Assembly: GCF_001427875.1 (NCBI RefSeq)
Contig: NZ_LMHK01000005.1
Span: 1-64,000, forward strand
DNA length: 64,000 nucleotides
Direction of reading: 5' to 3'
Source: Devosia sp. Root685
GTDB lineage: Bacteria > Pseudomonadota > Alphaproteobacteria > Rhizobiales > Devosiaceae
The position numbers and the translations under genes were made by a program. The notes beneath the pieces are model-generated. The model worked only from the letters and a program-made list of their open reading frames with translations. It searched no databases and had not been told where the DNA came from. Positions 7,636 through 15,623 of the stretch are shown one piece after another (the first letter of the stretch is position 1; each line of letters opens with the position of its first letter).

Positions 7636-8588
7636 TGACAAGAAAACTCATTCTCGATACCGATGGCGGCGTCGACGACGCACAGGCCCTCCTCATGCTG
7701 ATCGGCAATGGCCGCACGCCTGACGCGATCACCACCGTCTTCGGCAATGTCGGTCTCGATGCGGCAACCCGCAATATCCTCACCGTCCTCGAAGTTGCCG
7801 GCAAAGGTTCTGTTCCCGTTTATAAGGGCGCCGACCGCCCCCTGACCCAGCCGGTCATCGACGCAAAATATATCCACGGTGAAGACGGCCTCGGCGGCGC
7901 CCCGCGCCCCGCAAAAATCCCCGAAGTCGCCGGCACCAATGGCGTGGCTTTTCTGGTGGACACCTTCCGCGCCGCCGCCAAGGCCGGCGAAAAGGTCGAT
8001 ATCCTGATGATCGGGCCGCTGACCAATCTGGCGCTGGCCCTCCGCCTCGCGCCCGATATCGTTCCCGGCATTGGCCAGCTCACCATCATGGGCGCCACCG
8101 TCTATGGCCGCGGCAACACCACGCCGGCTGCCGAATTCAACATCTATGCCGACCCCGAAGCTGCGGCCATCGTCTTCGGCACCGAGCTTGAAACCCTCGT
8201 CGCCCCCTGGGAACCCTGCGTCACCCATTTCATGACCGGCGACGAAGTCGATGCGCTCCTCAAGGACATTCCGGACAGCCCGGAAAAAACCTTCTCGGTC
8301 GCCCTTGTGGAGCATGCCCGCCGCACCACGGTCGGCTATGGCGGCCCCGATCACTTCCGCTTCGTCGATCCGCTGGCCATTGCCGCCGTGATCGAGCCTG
8401 AACTCGTCACCAAAACCCTGCGTGCCTCGATGGATGTGGCGCTCGCGCCCGGCATTACCCGCGGCATGACAGTGGTCGATCCAACCGGTCGCCTGGGCAC
8501 GCCCATGGTGACCATTATCGAGGAAGCCAAGCTCGATCGCCTCGTGGCGCTCTATCGCGCTTCCGTCGTCTACCGCGCCAATACCTGA
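7635..8588 (+). CDS. Inosine/uridine-preferring nucleoside hydrolase
   Basis: The 317-aa protein begins with the calcium-binding DTDGGVDD cluster (8-15), the hallmark DxDxxxDD of the IunH/Rih family that cleaves N-glycosidic bonds of nucleosides to base plus ribose. NALGN-like and late motifs appear as LMIGPLTNLALAL, TIMGATVYGRGN and AEFNIYADPEAA. The late active-site segment appears as DHFRFVDPLA, without the usual HD pair, which makes the precise specificity uncertain. It overlaps the preceding amidohydrolase stop by one base and sits directly before the nucleoside importer, so imported nucleosides would be split here. Confidence 0.9.
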   Translation: MTRKLILDTDGGVDDAQALLMLIGNGRTPDAITTVFGNVGLDAATRNILTVLEVAGKGSVPVYKGADRPLTQPVIDAKYIHGEDGLGGAPRPAKIPEVAGTNGVAFLVDTFRAAAKAGEKVDILMIGPLTNLALALRLAPDIVPGIGQLTIMGATVYGRGNTTPAAEFNIYADPEAAAIVFGTELETLVAPWEPCVTHFMTGDEVDALLKDIPDSPEKTFSVALVEHARRTTVGYGGPDHFRFVDPLAIAAVIEPELVTKTLRASMDVALAPGITRGMTVVDPTGRLGTPMVTIIEEAKLDRLVALYRASVVYRANT

Positions 8589-8610
8589 CAAAGCCAAGGG
8601 AGCTCCGTCA

Positions 8611-9660
8611 ATGTCCATGCCTAAACTTTCGCGTCGCGCTTTTGCCGGTCTGTTCACCGCGGGCCTTCTGGCCTCGGTGTCGGCCGGTGCCGTCATGGCG
8701 CAGGAATACACCAAGGAAAACCCGCTCAAGGTGGCCCTGGTCGTTCACGGCAATCTTGGCGACAAGAGCTTCTTTGACTCTGCCGCTGCCGGCCTCAACC
8801 GCGCCGAAGCCGAACTTCCCGTTGACGTCACCGTCATCGAAGCGGGCCTTGATCGTGGCCGCTGGCAGCCGGCTCTGGCCGATGCCACCGACCAGGGCTT
8901 TGACGTCGTCATTGGCGGCACCTGGGAAATGACCGGCTTCATGGCCGAATTGGCCCCGGAATATCCGGACACCAAGTTCATCATTTTCGATGATGCCCCC
9001 GATTTCTCGACTGGCAATTTCGGCAATATCCTCGCCATCAATTACCGCGTCTCGACCGCCGGCTATCTCGCCGGCTACGCCGCCGCAAAAATTTCCAAGA
9101 CCGGCAAGCTCGGCGAAATCCTCGGCGTTGAAGGCGCAACCATCGTCGAATTCGCCCTCGGCTTCGAACAGGGCGCCAAGGCCGCCAACCCCGACGTGGA
9201 AGTGACCCGCGCCGTCGCTGGCTCCTTCACCGATCCGGCCAAGGGTAAGGAACTCGCGCTGGCCCAGTTTGCCCAAGGCGTTGATATCGTCTTCCCGATC
9301 GCCGGCGGCACCGGTATCGGCGCGCTCCAGGCCGCCCGCGACGAAGGCAAGCTCGCCGTCGGCGTCGATAGCGATCAGGCCGAAATCTTTGCGCCCACCG
9401 ATCCGGCCCAGGCCGACGTGATCTTCACCTCGGTCGAAAAGAAGGTCGGCGATTCGCTCTTTACTGCCCTGCAGCAGACCCTCGATGGCACCGCGCCCTA
9501 TGGCACCAATCTGATCCTCGGCCTCGCCGATGGCGCGGTCGGTATTTCCAAGAACAGCTTCTATGAAAAGCTCGTTCCCGCCGAAGTCCGCGCCGAAGTC
9601 GACGCTGAAGAAGCCAAGATCATCGCCGGTGAAATCACCGTCGAAAGCGCCATGAACTAG
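8611..9660 (+). CDS. BMP-family nucleoside-binding periplasmic protein, transporter 1
   Basis: This 349-aa solute-binding protein has a signal sequence with an SRRAF motif (residues 7-11), a hydrophobic stretch and an AxA-like cleavage near AVMAQE, suggesting Tat export. The mature part shows BMP/PnrA hallmarks: VALVVHGNLGDKSFFDSA, FDVVIGGTWEMT, FIIFDDAPD, INYRVSTAGYLAGYAA and AVGVDSDQAE. Family members bind purine nucleosides for ABC uptake. A strong AAGGGAG lies before the ATG. The order binding protein, ATPase, permease, permease is standard. A hairpin follows the stop, which may raise its level over the membrane parts. Confidence 0.93.
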   Translation: MSMPKLSRRAFAGLFTAGLLASVSAGAVMAQEYTKENPLKVALVVHGNLGDKSFFDSAAAGLNRAEAELPVDVTVIEAGLDRGRWQPALADATDQGFDVVIGGTWEMTGFMAELAPEYPDTKFIIFDDAPDFSTGNFGNILAINYRVSTAGYLAGYAAAKISKTGKLGEILGVEGATIVEFALGFEQGAKAANPDVEVTRAVAGSFTDPAKGKELALAQFAQGVDIVFPIAGGTGIGALQAARDEGKLAVGVDSDQAEIFAPTDPAQADVIFTSVEKKVGDSLFTALQQTLDGTAPYGTNLILGLADGAVGISKNSFYEKLVPAEVRAEVDAEEAKIIAGEITVESAMN

Positions 9661-9665
9661 GCTTT

Positions 9666-9696
9666 TTAGCCCCGCCTTTGAAAGGGCGGGGCTATT
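9666..9696 (+). terminator. Intra-operon hairpin after the binding-protein gene
   Basis: AGCCCCGCC (9668-9676) pairs with GGCGGGGCT (9685-9693) across a short loop, followed by ATTCTCT rather than a solid T-run. It sits right after the binding-protein stop and before the ATPase. It is more likely a leaky terminator or mRNA stabiliser than a full stop. Confidence 0.6.
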
Positions 9697-9716
9697 CTCT
9701 GCTGCAAGGAGACACG

Positions 9717-11261
9717 ATGGCGCCGCTGCTCGAAGCCATTTCCATCGGCAAGACCTATCCCGGCGGCACGCTCGCCAATGACGGGGTAAACCTCTCCGTT
9801 TCCGCCGGTGAAGTGCATGCCGTCGTCGGCGAAAATGGCGCCGGAAAATCGACGCTGATGAAAATCCTGTTCGGTATCGAACAGCCCGATCGCGGCGAAA
9901 TCCGCCTCGACGGAAAACCCGTCAATTTCGCCAATCCGCGCGACGCCATCGACCACGGCATCGGCATGGTGTTTCAGCATTTCTCGCTGGTCCCGTCCTT
10001 CTCGGTCTATGAAAACGTCGTGCTCGGCTCCGAGCCGCGCAACGGCATAACATTCGACCGCGAAGAAGCCATCGCCAAAGTCCGCGCGCTTTCGGAAAAA
10101 TTCCGCCTCGCCGTCGATCCGCTGCCGCCCGTCGGCCAGCTTCCGGTCGGCCAGCAGCAGCGCGTTGAAATCTTAAAAGCGCTCTATCGCGACGCCCGCA
10201 TTCTCATTCTCGATGAGCCCACCGCCGTTCTGGCGCCGCAGGAAGTCGAAGAACTTTTCGTCGCCGTCCGCGCCCTCGTCGCCCAGGGCCGCACCGTCAT
10301 CTTCATCGCCCACAAGCTCCCCGAGGTTCTCGAAATCTCCGACCGCATCACCGTCATGCGCGGCGGCAAGACCGTCGGCTCGGTCAACGCGAAGGACGTC
10401 ACCGAGGATAGCCTCGCGACCATGATGGTCGGCCGTGAAATCGCCCTGCGCGTCGATCGCGCCAAGGGCCGCGGCGACCTCGCCTGCGAGATCAAGGCGC
10501 TCAAACTCACCGCCGAAAATGGCGTCACCGTCGCCCAGGACCTCAACCTGAAAGTCTATTCCGGCGAGATCCTCGGCCTCGTCGGCGTCGAAGGCAATGG
10601 CCAGGCCGAACTACTCGAAGCCATTGCCGGCCTCCGCCCCATTGCCGATGGCGTCGTCTATCTCAATGGCACGAGCCTCGCGCCAAAAACCGTGCTCGAA
10701 CGTCGCGAGCTTGGCCTTGCCAGCATCCCCGAAGACCGCATCGCCCGTGGCCTCGCCACCGGCGCCACCATCGCCGAAAATCTCATCGCCACCCGCCTCG
10801 CCGACAAGCGCTTCGTCCGCAATGGCCTGCTTGATCTCAAGGCGATGAAGGCGAACGCCCTCTCGCTGATCGAGCGTTTCTCCATTCGCTCCGGCGGCCC
10901 CGGCTATGCCGTCGGCACGCTCTCGGGCGGCAATATGCAAAAGGTGGTCGTCGCCCGCGAACTGTCCGAACAGCCGAAACTGCTCCTCGTCAATCAGCCG
11001 ACCCGCGGCGTCGATCTCGGCGCCACCCAGTTTATCTGGAAATCCCTCACCGACGCCCGCGATGGCGGCGCCGCCGTGCTCCTCAGCTCCGCCGATCTCT
11101 CCGAACTGCTGGCGCTCTCCGATCGCCTCGTCGTCTTTTATCGCGGCAAGATCGTCGCCGCCTTCGTCAATTCCGATGATCTCACCGCCGAAACGCTGGG
11201 CACCTATATGCTCGGCCTCTCGAGCCAGGACCCCGAAACCATGCGGGCAGCCCTCCAATGA
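9717..11261 (+). CDS. Nucleoside ABC importer ATPase, double ABC domain, transporter 1
   Basis: The 514-aa protein has two fused ABC modules, as usual for BMP/sugar-type importers. Module 1 has an intact Walker A (GENGAGKST), signature VGQQQRVEI and Walker B ILILDEPT. Module 2 has a degenerate P-loop (GVEGNGQAE), signature LSGGNMQKV and LLLVNQPTRGVD. The degenerate second P-loop is a family trait. The ATG at 9717 has AAGGAG 6 nt upstream, preferred over an earlier in-frame ATG at 9678 that lies inside the hairpin. Its TGA overlaps the ATG of the first permease. Confidence 0.95.
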   Translation: MAPLLEAISIGKTYPGGTLANDGVNLSVSAGEVHAVVGENGAGKSTLMKILFGIEQPDRGEIRLDGKPVNFANPRDAIDHGIGMVFQHFSLVPSFSVYENVVLGSEPRNGITFDREEAIAKVRALSEKFRLAVDPLPPVGQLPVGQQQRVEILKALYRDARILILDEPTAVLAPQEVEELFVAVRALVAQGRTVIFIAHKLPEVLEISDRITVMRGGKTVGSVNAKDVTEDSLATMMVGREIALRVDRAKGRGDLACEIKALKLTAENGVTVAQDLNLKVYSGEILGLVGVEGNGQAELLEAIAGLRPIADGVVYLNGTSLAPKTVLERRELGLASIPEDRIARGLATGATIAENLIATRLADKRFVRNGLLDLKAMKANALSLIERFSIRSGGPGYAVGTLSGGNMQKVVVARELSEQPKLLLVNQPTRGVDLGATQFIWKSLTDARDGGAAVLLSSADLSELLALSDRLVVFYRGKIVAAFVNSDDLTAETLGTYMLGLSSQDPETMRAALQ

Positions 11262-12355
11262 GCAGTACTTCTCCCTCCCGCTGGGCCATGATCTCCAGAG
11301 AAACCGGCCGCGCCCTGACCGCTGTGGTCATCGCGCTCGCCGTCGCCCTCGTGGTTATTCTCCTCACCTCGGCCGATCCCGGCGCCGCGTTCCAAACGCT
11401 GCTCACCGCGCCGCTTTCGTCCAATCGCACCATGGGCCTCTGGATCGACGATGTCGCCAAGCTCACCCTGACCGGCCTCGCCTTCAGCTTGGTCTTTCAG
11501 GCGCGGCAATTCTCCATGGGCGTGCAGGGCCAGGTCTATATGGGCGGTCTCTTTGCCGCCCTCATCGCCATGTCGCCCATCGGCACGACCCCGCTGGCCA
11601 TTCCGGTCGCCATGCTCGCCGCCATGTGCGCCGGCGCTGTTTATGGCTTCATTCCCGGCTATGCCAAGGCCCGCTTTGGCGCCAGCGAGATCGTTTCCTC
11701 GCTCATGCTCAATTACATCGCCATTCTGGTGGTGAATTATCTCATCCGCGCCCATCTCGCCCCCGCCGGCACTGGCCAGTTGATGACCGCGAAATTCCCC
11801 GAAACCGCTGTTTTCCCGGCCATCCTGCCCGGTACCCGTTTCGATCTCGGCATCGTCATTGCCCTCATCGCCACCTTCGTCGTCTGGTTCCTGCTCTATC
11901 GCACCAGTTGGGGCCTAAAACTCCGCCTCGTCGGCCACAATCCGAAATTCGCCGAATATTCCGGCATCCGCTCGAGCTTCATTATGGTGTCCGCCATGAC
12001 CGTCGCCGGCGCCTTTGGCGGCCTTCTCGGCTCCGTCTTCGTGCAGGGCCGCGCCTTCGGTAATCTCGCGCAAAATTTCGACGGTAACCTCGCCTTCGAA
12101 GGCATTCTCATCGCCATCGTCGCCCGTTCCCGCCCGCTCGCCGTGCCCTTTGTCGCCTTGGCCTATGGCTATCTCCGCCAGGGCGCCCAGCTCATGGGCA
12201 TCCGCACCGATGTGCCGACAGAAATGATCTCGGTCGTCCAGGCTATTATTATTCTCCTCGTCGCCTCGTCCTTCTCCCTACCGGGCAAGAAGTTCTTCAC
12301 TGCGCTCCTCGGCAAGAAGTCTGCATCCGTCGCCACGCCGGAGGCCGTGAAATGA
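11258..12355 (+). CDS. Nucleoside ABC importer permease 1, transporter 1
   Basis: This 365-aa integral membrane protein of the BPL_transp_2 (NupP/YufP-like) family has about eight to ten hydrophobic segments. Typical stretches are FQARQFSMGVQGQVYMGG, LMLNYIAILVVNYLIR, the cytoplasmic coupling region GLKLRLVGHNPKFAEYSGI, and GLLGSVFVQG. It starts with an ATGA overlap on the ATPase gene and ends with an ATGA overlap on the second permease, so the membrane subunits are tightly coupled. With permease 2 it forms the heterodimeric channel. Confidence 0.93.
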   Translation: MSSTSPSRWAMISRETGRALTAVVIALAVALVVILLTSADPGAAFQTLLTAPLSSNRTMGLWIDDVAKLTLTGLAFSLVFQARQFSMGVQGQVYMGGLFAALIAMSPIGTTPLAIPVAMLAAMCAGAVYGFIPGYAKARFGASEIVSSLMLNYIAILVVNYLIRAHLAPAGTGQLMTAKFPETAVFPAILPGTRFDLGIVIALIATFVVWFLLYRTSWGLKLRLVGHNPKFAEYSGIRSSFIMVSAMTVAGAFGGLLGSVFVQGRAFGNLAQNFDGNLAFEGILIAIVARSRPLAVPFVALAYGYLRQGAQLMGIRTDVPTEMISVVQAIIILLVASSFSLPGKKFFTALLGKKSASVATPEAVK

Positions 12356-13302
12356 TCGAACTCCTCGTCACCGTCTTTTCGGCTACCTTCTTCGTCACCG
12401 TCGTCCGCACCACCACACCGCTGCTTTTTGCAGCGCTCGGCGGCCTGATTTCAGACCTGTCCGGCGCGCTCAACGTCGCGCTCGAAGGCATGATGCTGAT
12501 CGCCGCGCTCACCGCGGTCATCGTCTCGGTCTATGCCCCCTGGTACGTCGCCGTCCTCTCCGGCATAGGCGCCGGTGCCATGCTCGGCGCGCTGATGGCG
12601 CTGTTCCACCTGCGCTTCAAGGCCGACATCATCCTCGTCGGCTTCGCCGTCAACATTCTTGCGACCGGCGGCACCGTTTTCGCCCTCTCCCAAGCGACCG
12701 GCGGCGACAAGGGCACCTCGATCAATCTTCAGTCGAAAGCCGTCCCCGCGGTAAACCTCTCCTTCCTCGAAGCCATCCCGGTCATCGGCCCGACGCTAAA
12801 AGCCCTCCTTTCCGGCCATTCGATCCTCTCCTGGCTCGGCGTCTTCATGGTTTTCGCGGTCTGGTATTTCCTCTTCCGCACCCCCTATGGCCTTTGGCTC
12901 CGCGGCGTCGGCGAATATCCTGCTGCGCCCGAAGCCGCCGGCATCCCCGTCGCCAAAGTCCGCGCCTGGAGCCTTGTCGCCTCCGGCGCCCTTGCGGGCA
13001 TCGGTGGTGCCCAATTGGCCATGTTCAACTATATCGGCTTCACCCGCGACATGACCGCCGGCCGCGGCTTCATCGCCCTCGGCGCCGTGCTGCTCGGCGC
13101 CCGCCACCCCGTCGGCGCTATGCTCGCAGCGCTCCTCTTTGGTGTCTTCGAGGCCCTCGCCATTGTCATGCCCAATCTCTTCAACTGGATCCCCGGCGAG
13201 ATGATCCAGACCATTCCCTTTGTGGTCACGGTCCTCGCGCTGATCCTCTTCTCCTACCGCGCCCAGCGCGCCCGCCAGATGCGGACCCTCTCCAAGATAT
13301 GA
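12352..13302 (+). CDS. Nucleoside ABC importer permease 2, transporter 1
   Basis: The 316-aa permease (NupQ-like) begins with a membrane segment and shows the family's LFAALGGLISDLSGALNVALEGMM region, the coupling helix GLWLRGVGEYPAAPEAAGI and FTRDMTAGRGFIALGAVLLG. It partners the preceding permease. The stop overlaps the start of the adenine-deaminase-like gene (ATGA), placing a base-processing enzyme in the same translational chain as the importer. Confidence 0.93.
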   Translation: MIELLVTVFSATFFVTVVRTTTPLLFAALGGLISDLSGALNVALEGMMLIAALTAVIVSVYAPWYVAVLSGIGAGAMLGALMALFHLRFKADIILVGFAVNILATGGTVFALSQATGGDKGTSINLQSKAVPAVNLSFLEAIPVIGPTLKALLSGHSILSWLGVFMVFAVWYFLFRTPYGLWLRGVGEYPAAPEAAGIPVAKVRAWSLVASGALAGIGGAQLAMFNYIGFTRDMTAGRGFIALGAVLLGARHPVGAMLAALLFGVFEALAIVMPNLFNWIPGEMIQTIPFVVTVLALILFSYRAQRARQMRTLSKI

Positions 13303-15161
13303 CCCAGCCCGACGATCTGATCCTCAACGCCGCCGACGAAGTCACAATCCGTCAGCACCTGCTGCTGGTCTCCCTTGGCAAGGCGCCGGCCGATCTCGCC
13401 ATCGAGGTTGGCCGTCTCCTCGCCGTCCACGCCAATGAGTGGATGGAAAACCAGGAAATCATCATCGCCGGCCGCCGCATCGCCTATGTCGGCCCCGTCG
13501 GCTCCTATCGCGGCACCGTCAAGGAGCGCGTCTCATACCCCAGCCTCTCCGCCGTTCCCGGCTTTGGCGAAGTCCACAAGCACATCGAATCCACCCATCT
13601 GACCCCCGATTTCGAAGCCGAACTCGTCCTGCCGCGCGGCAATACCTGGACCTGCGAAGCCAGCCACGAATTCGCCAACGTCAATGGCCCCAAAAACATC
13701 GAGTTCTGGGAAAAAGCCCGCCGCGCCGGCTCGCCCCTGAAAGTGTTCATCCAGCCCGGCTCCGCCGTCCCGCCCACCCCGTGGGAGCAGTCCGGCGGCT
13801 ATTATGGCTACGACGAACAAAAGCAATTCCTCGCCACCCGCCTCTCGGTCACCAGCCTCGACGAAGTCATGGACTGGCCCTCGGTCTGGGATCCGACCAA
13901 TCCCGGCTACGCCAGAATGTGGGGCATGATCCGCGCCACGTTCGAAATGCGCGGCGTCGTCGAAGGCCATGGCAATGGCCTCACCGATCTCCACGATATC
14001 TCGGCCTTTGCCGCCGCCGGTCTCTCGTCCGATCACGAAGTCTGGGCGCTCGACGAAACCTGGGATCGCCTGCTGCGCGGCCTCTTCACCGAACTGCGCC
14101 CCTTCTCATATGACGCCATAATTCCCGGTCTTCTCGAAAAGGGCCTTAAAGACTGGTCCAACATCGCCTTTACCACCGACGACCGCAGCGCCAGCGATAC
14201 GCTTAGGGATGGCGCCACCGACCACAACGTTCGCCACGCGATCCATTATGGTCTGTCCCCCGAAATCGCCATTCAATGCGCCACCATCAATCCCGCGCGC
14301 CATATGCGGATCGATCAATGGGTCGGCTCGATCACACCGGGCCGCTATGCCGACATAGTGCTTCTGCGTGATCTCAAAACGATCGACATCGCCCACGTCT
14401 ATTCCGATGGCCAATTGGTCTCCAACGGCAAGACCTATACCGGCCCCGACGCCCGCATCGACTGGCCCGATTGGGCCAGCGGCTCCGTCAATATCGGCCG
14501 CACCCTGACCGCCTCCGACTTTGCCATAAAAGCCGAACCCGGTCGCTTGACCATGCAGGCCGCCATCTCCCGCCCCTTCGCCTGGAACGAAGACTTTGCC
14601 GTCGAAATCCTTCCGGTCTCAAACGGCGAAGTGCAACGCGACCCGGCAAAACTCATCACCAAATGGTCGATGATCGACCGCTATCGCGGCGATGGCGCGG
14701 TGGCCTCGATGTTCTGGAGCGGCGTCGGCCCCGCCGATCCCGACACCGCGCTTTGCTGCTCTGTCGCCCACGATAGCCACAATATCTGGTGCATCGGCTC
14801 GTCCGATGCCGCCATGGCCAAGGCCGTCAATCGCCTCGCCGAAATCGATGGCGGCTGGGTCCTCGTCCACAAAGGCGAAGTCGTCGCCGAAGTCCGCCTC
14901 GAAATCGCCGGCCTGATGACCGCCCGCCCGGCCGAAGTGTTCGACGCCGACATGCAAAAATTCCTCGCCCGCGCCGCTGAGGTCGAGTGGGTCTATGCCC
15001 CCTCCGCCATGAACCGCTGGAAACCCGGTTTCCCCGAATTCCTGATTTTTGCGACGCTCACCTGCTCGCCCTGGCGCTGGGTCCTCGTCGCGCCTTCCGA
15101 ACTTTGCCCGGAAGGTTTTGTGAACGTGCAAACCGGCGAAACCCACAAAATCGTCTGGTAA
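13299..15161 (+). CDS. Adenine deaminase-like metal-dependent amidohydrolase, copy 2
   Basis: This 620-aa protein is a paralogue of the enzyme at 730-2598, sharing the HKHIEST metal motif, EASHEFANVNGPKN, LDEVMDWP, SDHEVW, TDDRSASDT and the C-terminal SPWRWVLVAP. The start at 13299 overlaps the permease stop; the open frame continues upstream to 12894, but that part is antisense-like low-complexity peptide and is rejected. The two copies end the two divergent operons, so an imported adenine-type base would meet one of them under either promoter. Whether the pair split substrates or are simply redundant cannot be told here. Confidence 0.83.
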   Translation: MTQPDDLILNAADEVTIRQHLLLVSLGKAPADLAIEVGRLLAVHANEWMENQEIIIAGRRIAYVGPVGSYRGTVKERVSYPSLSAVPGFGEVHKHIESTHLTPDFEAELVLPRGNTWTCEASHEFANVNGPKNIEFWEKARRAGSPLKVFIQPGSAVPPTPWEQSGGYYGYDEQKQFLATRLSVTSLDEVMDWPSVWDPTNPGYARMWGMIRATFEMRGVVEGHGNGLTDLHDISAFAAAGLSSDHEVWALDETWDRLLRGLFTELRPFSYDAIIPGLLEKGLKDWSNIAFTTDDRSASDTLRDGATDHNVRHAIHYGLSPEIAIQCATINPARHMRIDQWVGSITPGRYADIVLLRDLKTIDIAHVYSDGQLVSNGKTYTGPDARIDWPDWASGSVNIGRTLTASDFAIKAEPGRLTMQAAISRPFAWNEDFAVEILPVSNGEVQRDPAKLITKWSMIDRYRGDGAVASMFWSGVGPADPDTALCCSVAHDSHNIWCIGSSDAAMAKAVNRLAEIDGGWVLVHKGEVVAEVRLEIAGLMTARPAEVFDADMQKFLARAAEVEWVYAPSAMNRWKPGFPEFLIFATLTCSPWRWVLVAPSELCPEGFVNVQTGETHKIVW

Positions 15162-15348
15162 ACGGGAAAGGTATCGGCGCTGTACCCCTCGGCGCATTTA
15201 GGCCCCGTCGCCACGTTAGGCAGGCCTACGTGTGGCAAGGCCCATGCCAGAATTGCCCCTCACCAGAGCGCGGTTGCCGAACGCGCCCCTTGAAGGAGGC
15301 CATCGCTCGGGTCCATGATAGGGGCGGCGGGTCTGGTGGAAGAAGGTG

Positions 15349-15570
15349 ATGGCGACGATGGAGTTCAAGGTCGTAGCGGCCAGTTATGACGCCGCCGCCC
15401 AATTGCTCTCCTATACGGCAACGGGCCTGCGCAATGGCCTCAAATTCACCGTCTCGTCCCGTGTCAAATGCCTCAAGGATCCGGGCTCGAAGGAGCGTCT
15501 GCACATGGTTGTGCTGATCGCCCTGACCGATCATTTCAAGCGCCCGAGCCCCTCGGGCTTCCGGTGGTAG
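15349..15570 (+). CDS. Small hypothetical protein (73 aa)
   Basis: A short open frame with AGAAGG just before the ATG and a hairpin terminator straight after the stop. The translation (MATMEFKVVAAS..., then TGLRNGLKFTVSS and LHMVVLIALTDHF) has an alternating strand pattern like a small beta protein. No family is recognised. It stands alone between the salvage operon and the convergent chemoreceptor. The start could also be the ATG three codons later at 15358. The 187 bp upstream show no gene or clear promoter. Confidence 0.45.
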   Translation: MATMEFKVVAASYDAAAQLLSYTATGLRNGLKFTVSSRVKCLKDPGSKERLHMVVLIALTDHFKRPSPSGFRW

Positions 15571-15571
15571 C

Positions 15572-15603
15572 GTCATTGCCCAGACCTGCCGGGCAATGAC
15601 TTT
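15572..15603. terminator. Bidirectional hairpin terminator
   Basis: GTCATTGCCC (15572-15581) pairs perfectly with GGGCAATGAC (15591-15600) around a 9-nt loop, followed by TTT. It lies between the convergent small ORF and the chemoreceptor gene. Confidence 0.65.
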
Positions 15604-15623
15604 GCGTGAGATGTTGCGCGGCC

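Noticed and set aside
7587..8729. 380-codon frame antisense to the nucleoside hydrolase
   Set aside because: It covers a gene with intact catalytic motifs and looks like a typical high-GC shadow frame.
12894..13298. N-terminal extension of the second adenine-deaminase-like gene (open frame from 12894)
   Set aside because: It overlaps the permease gene in another frame, gives an Arg/Pro-rich low-complexity peptide, and the paralogue starts at the equivalent of 13299, which also makes an ATGA junction.
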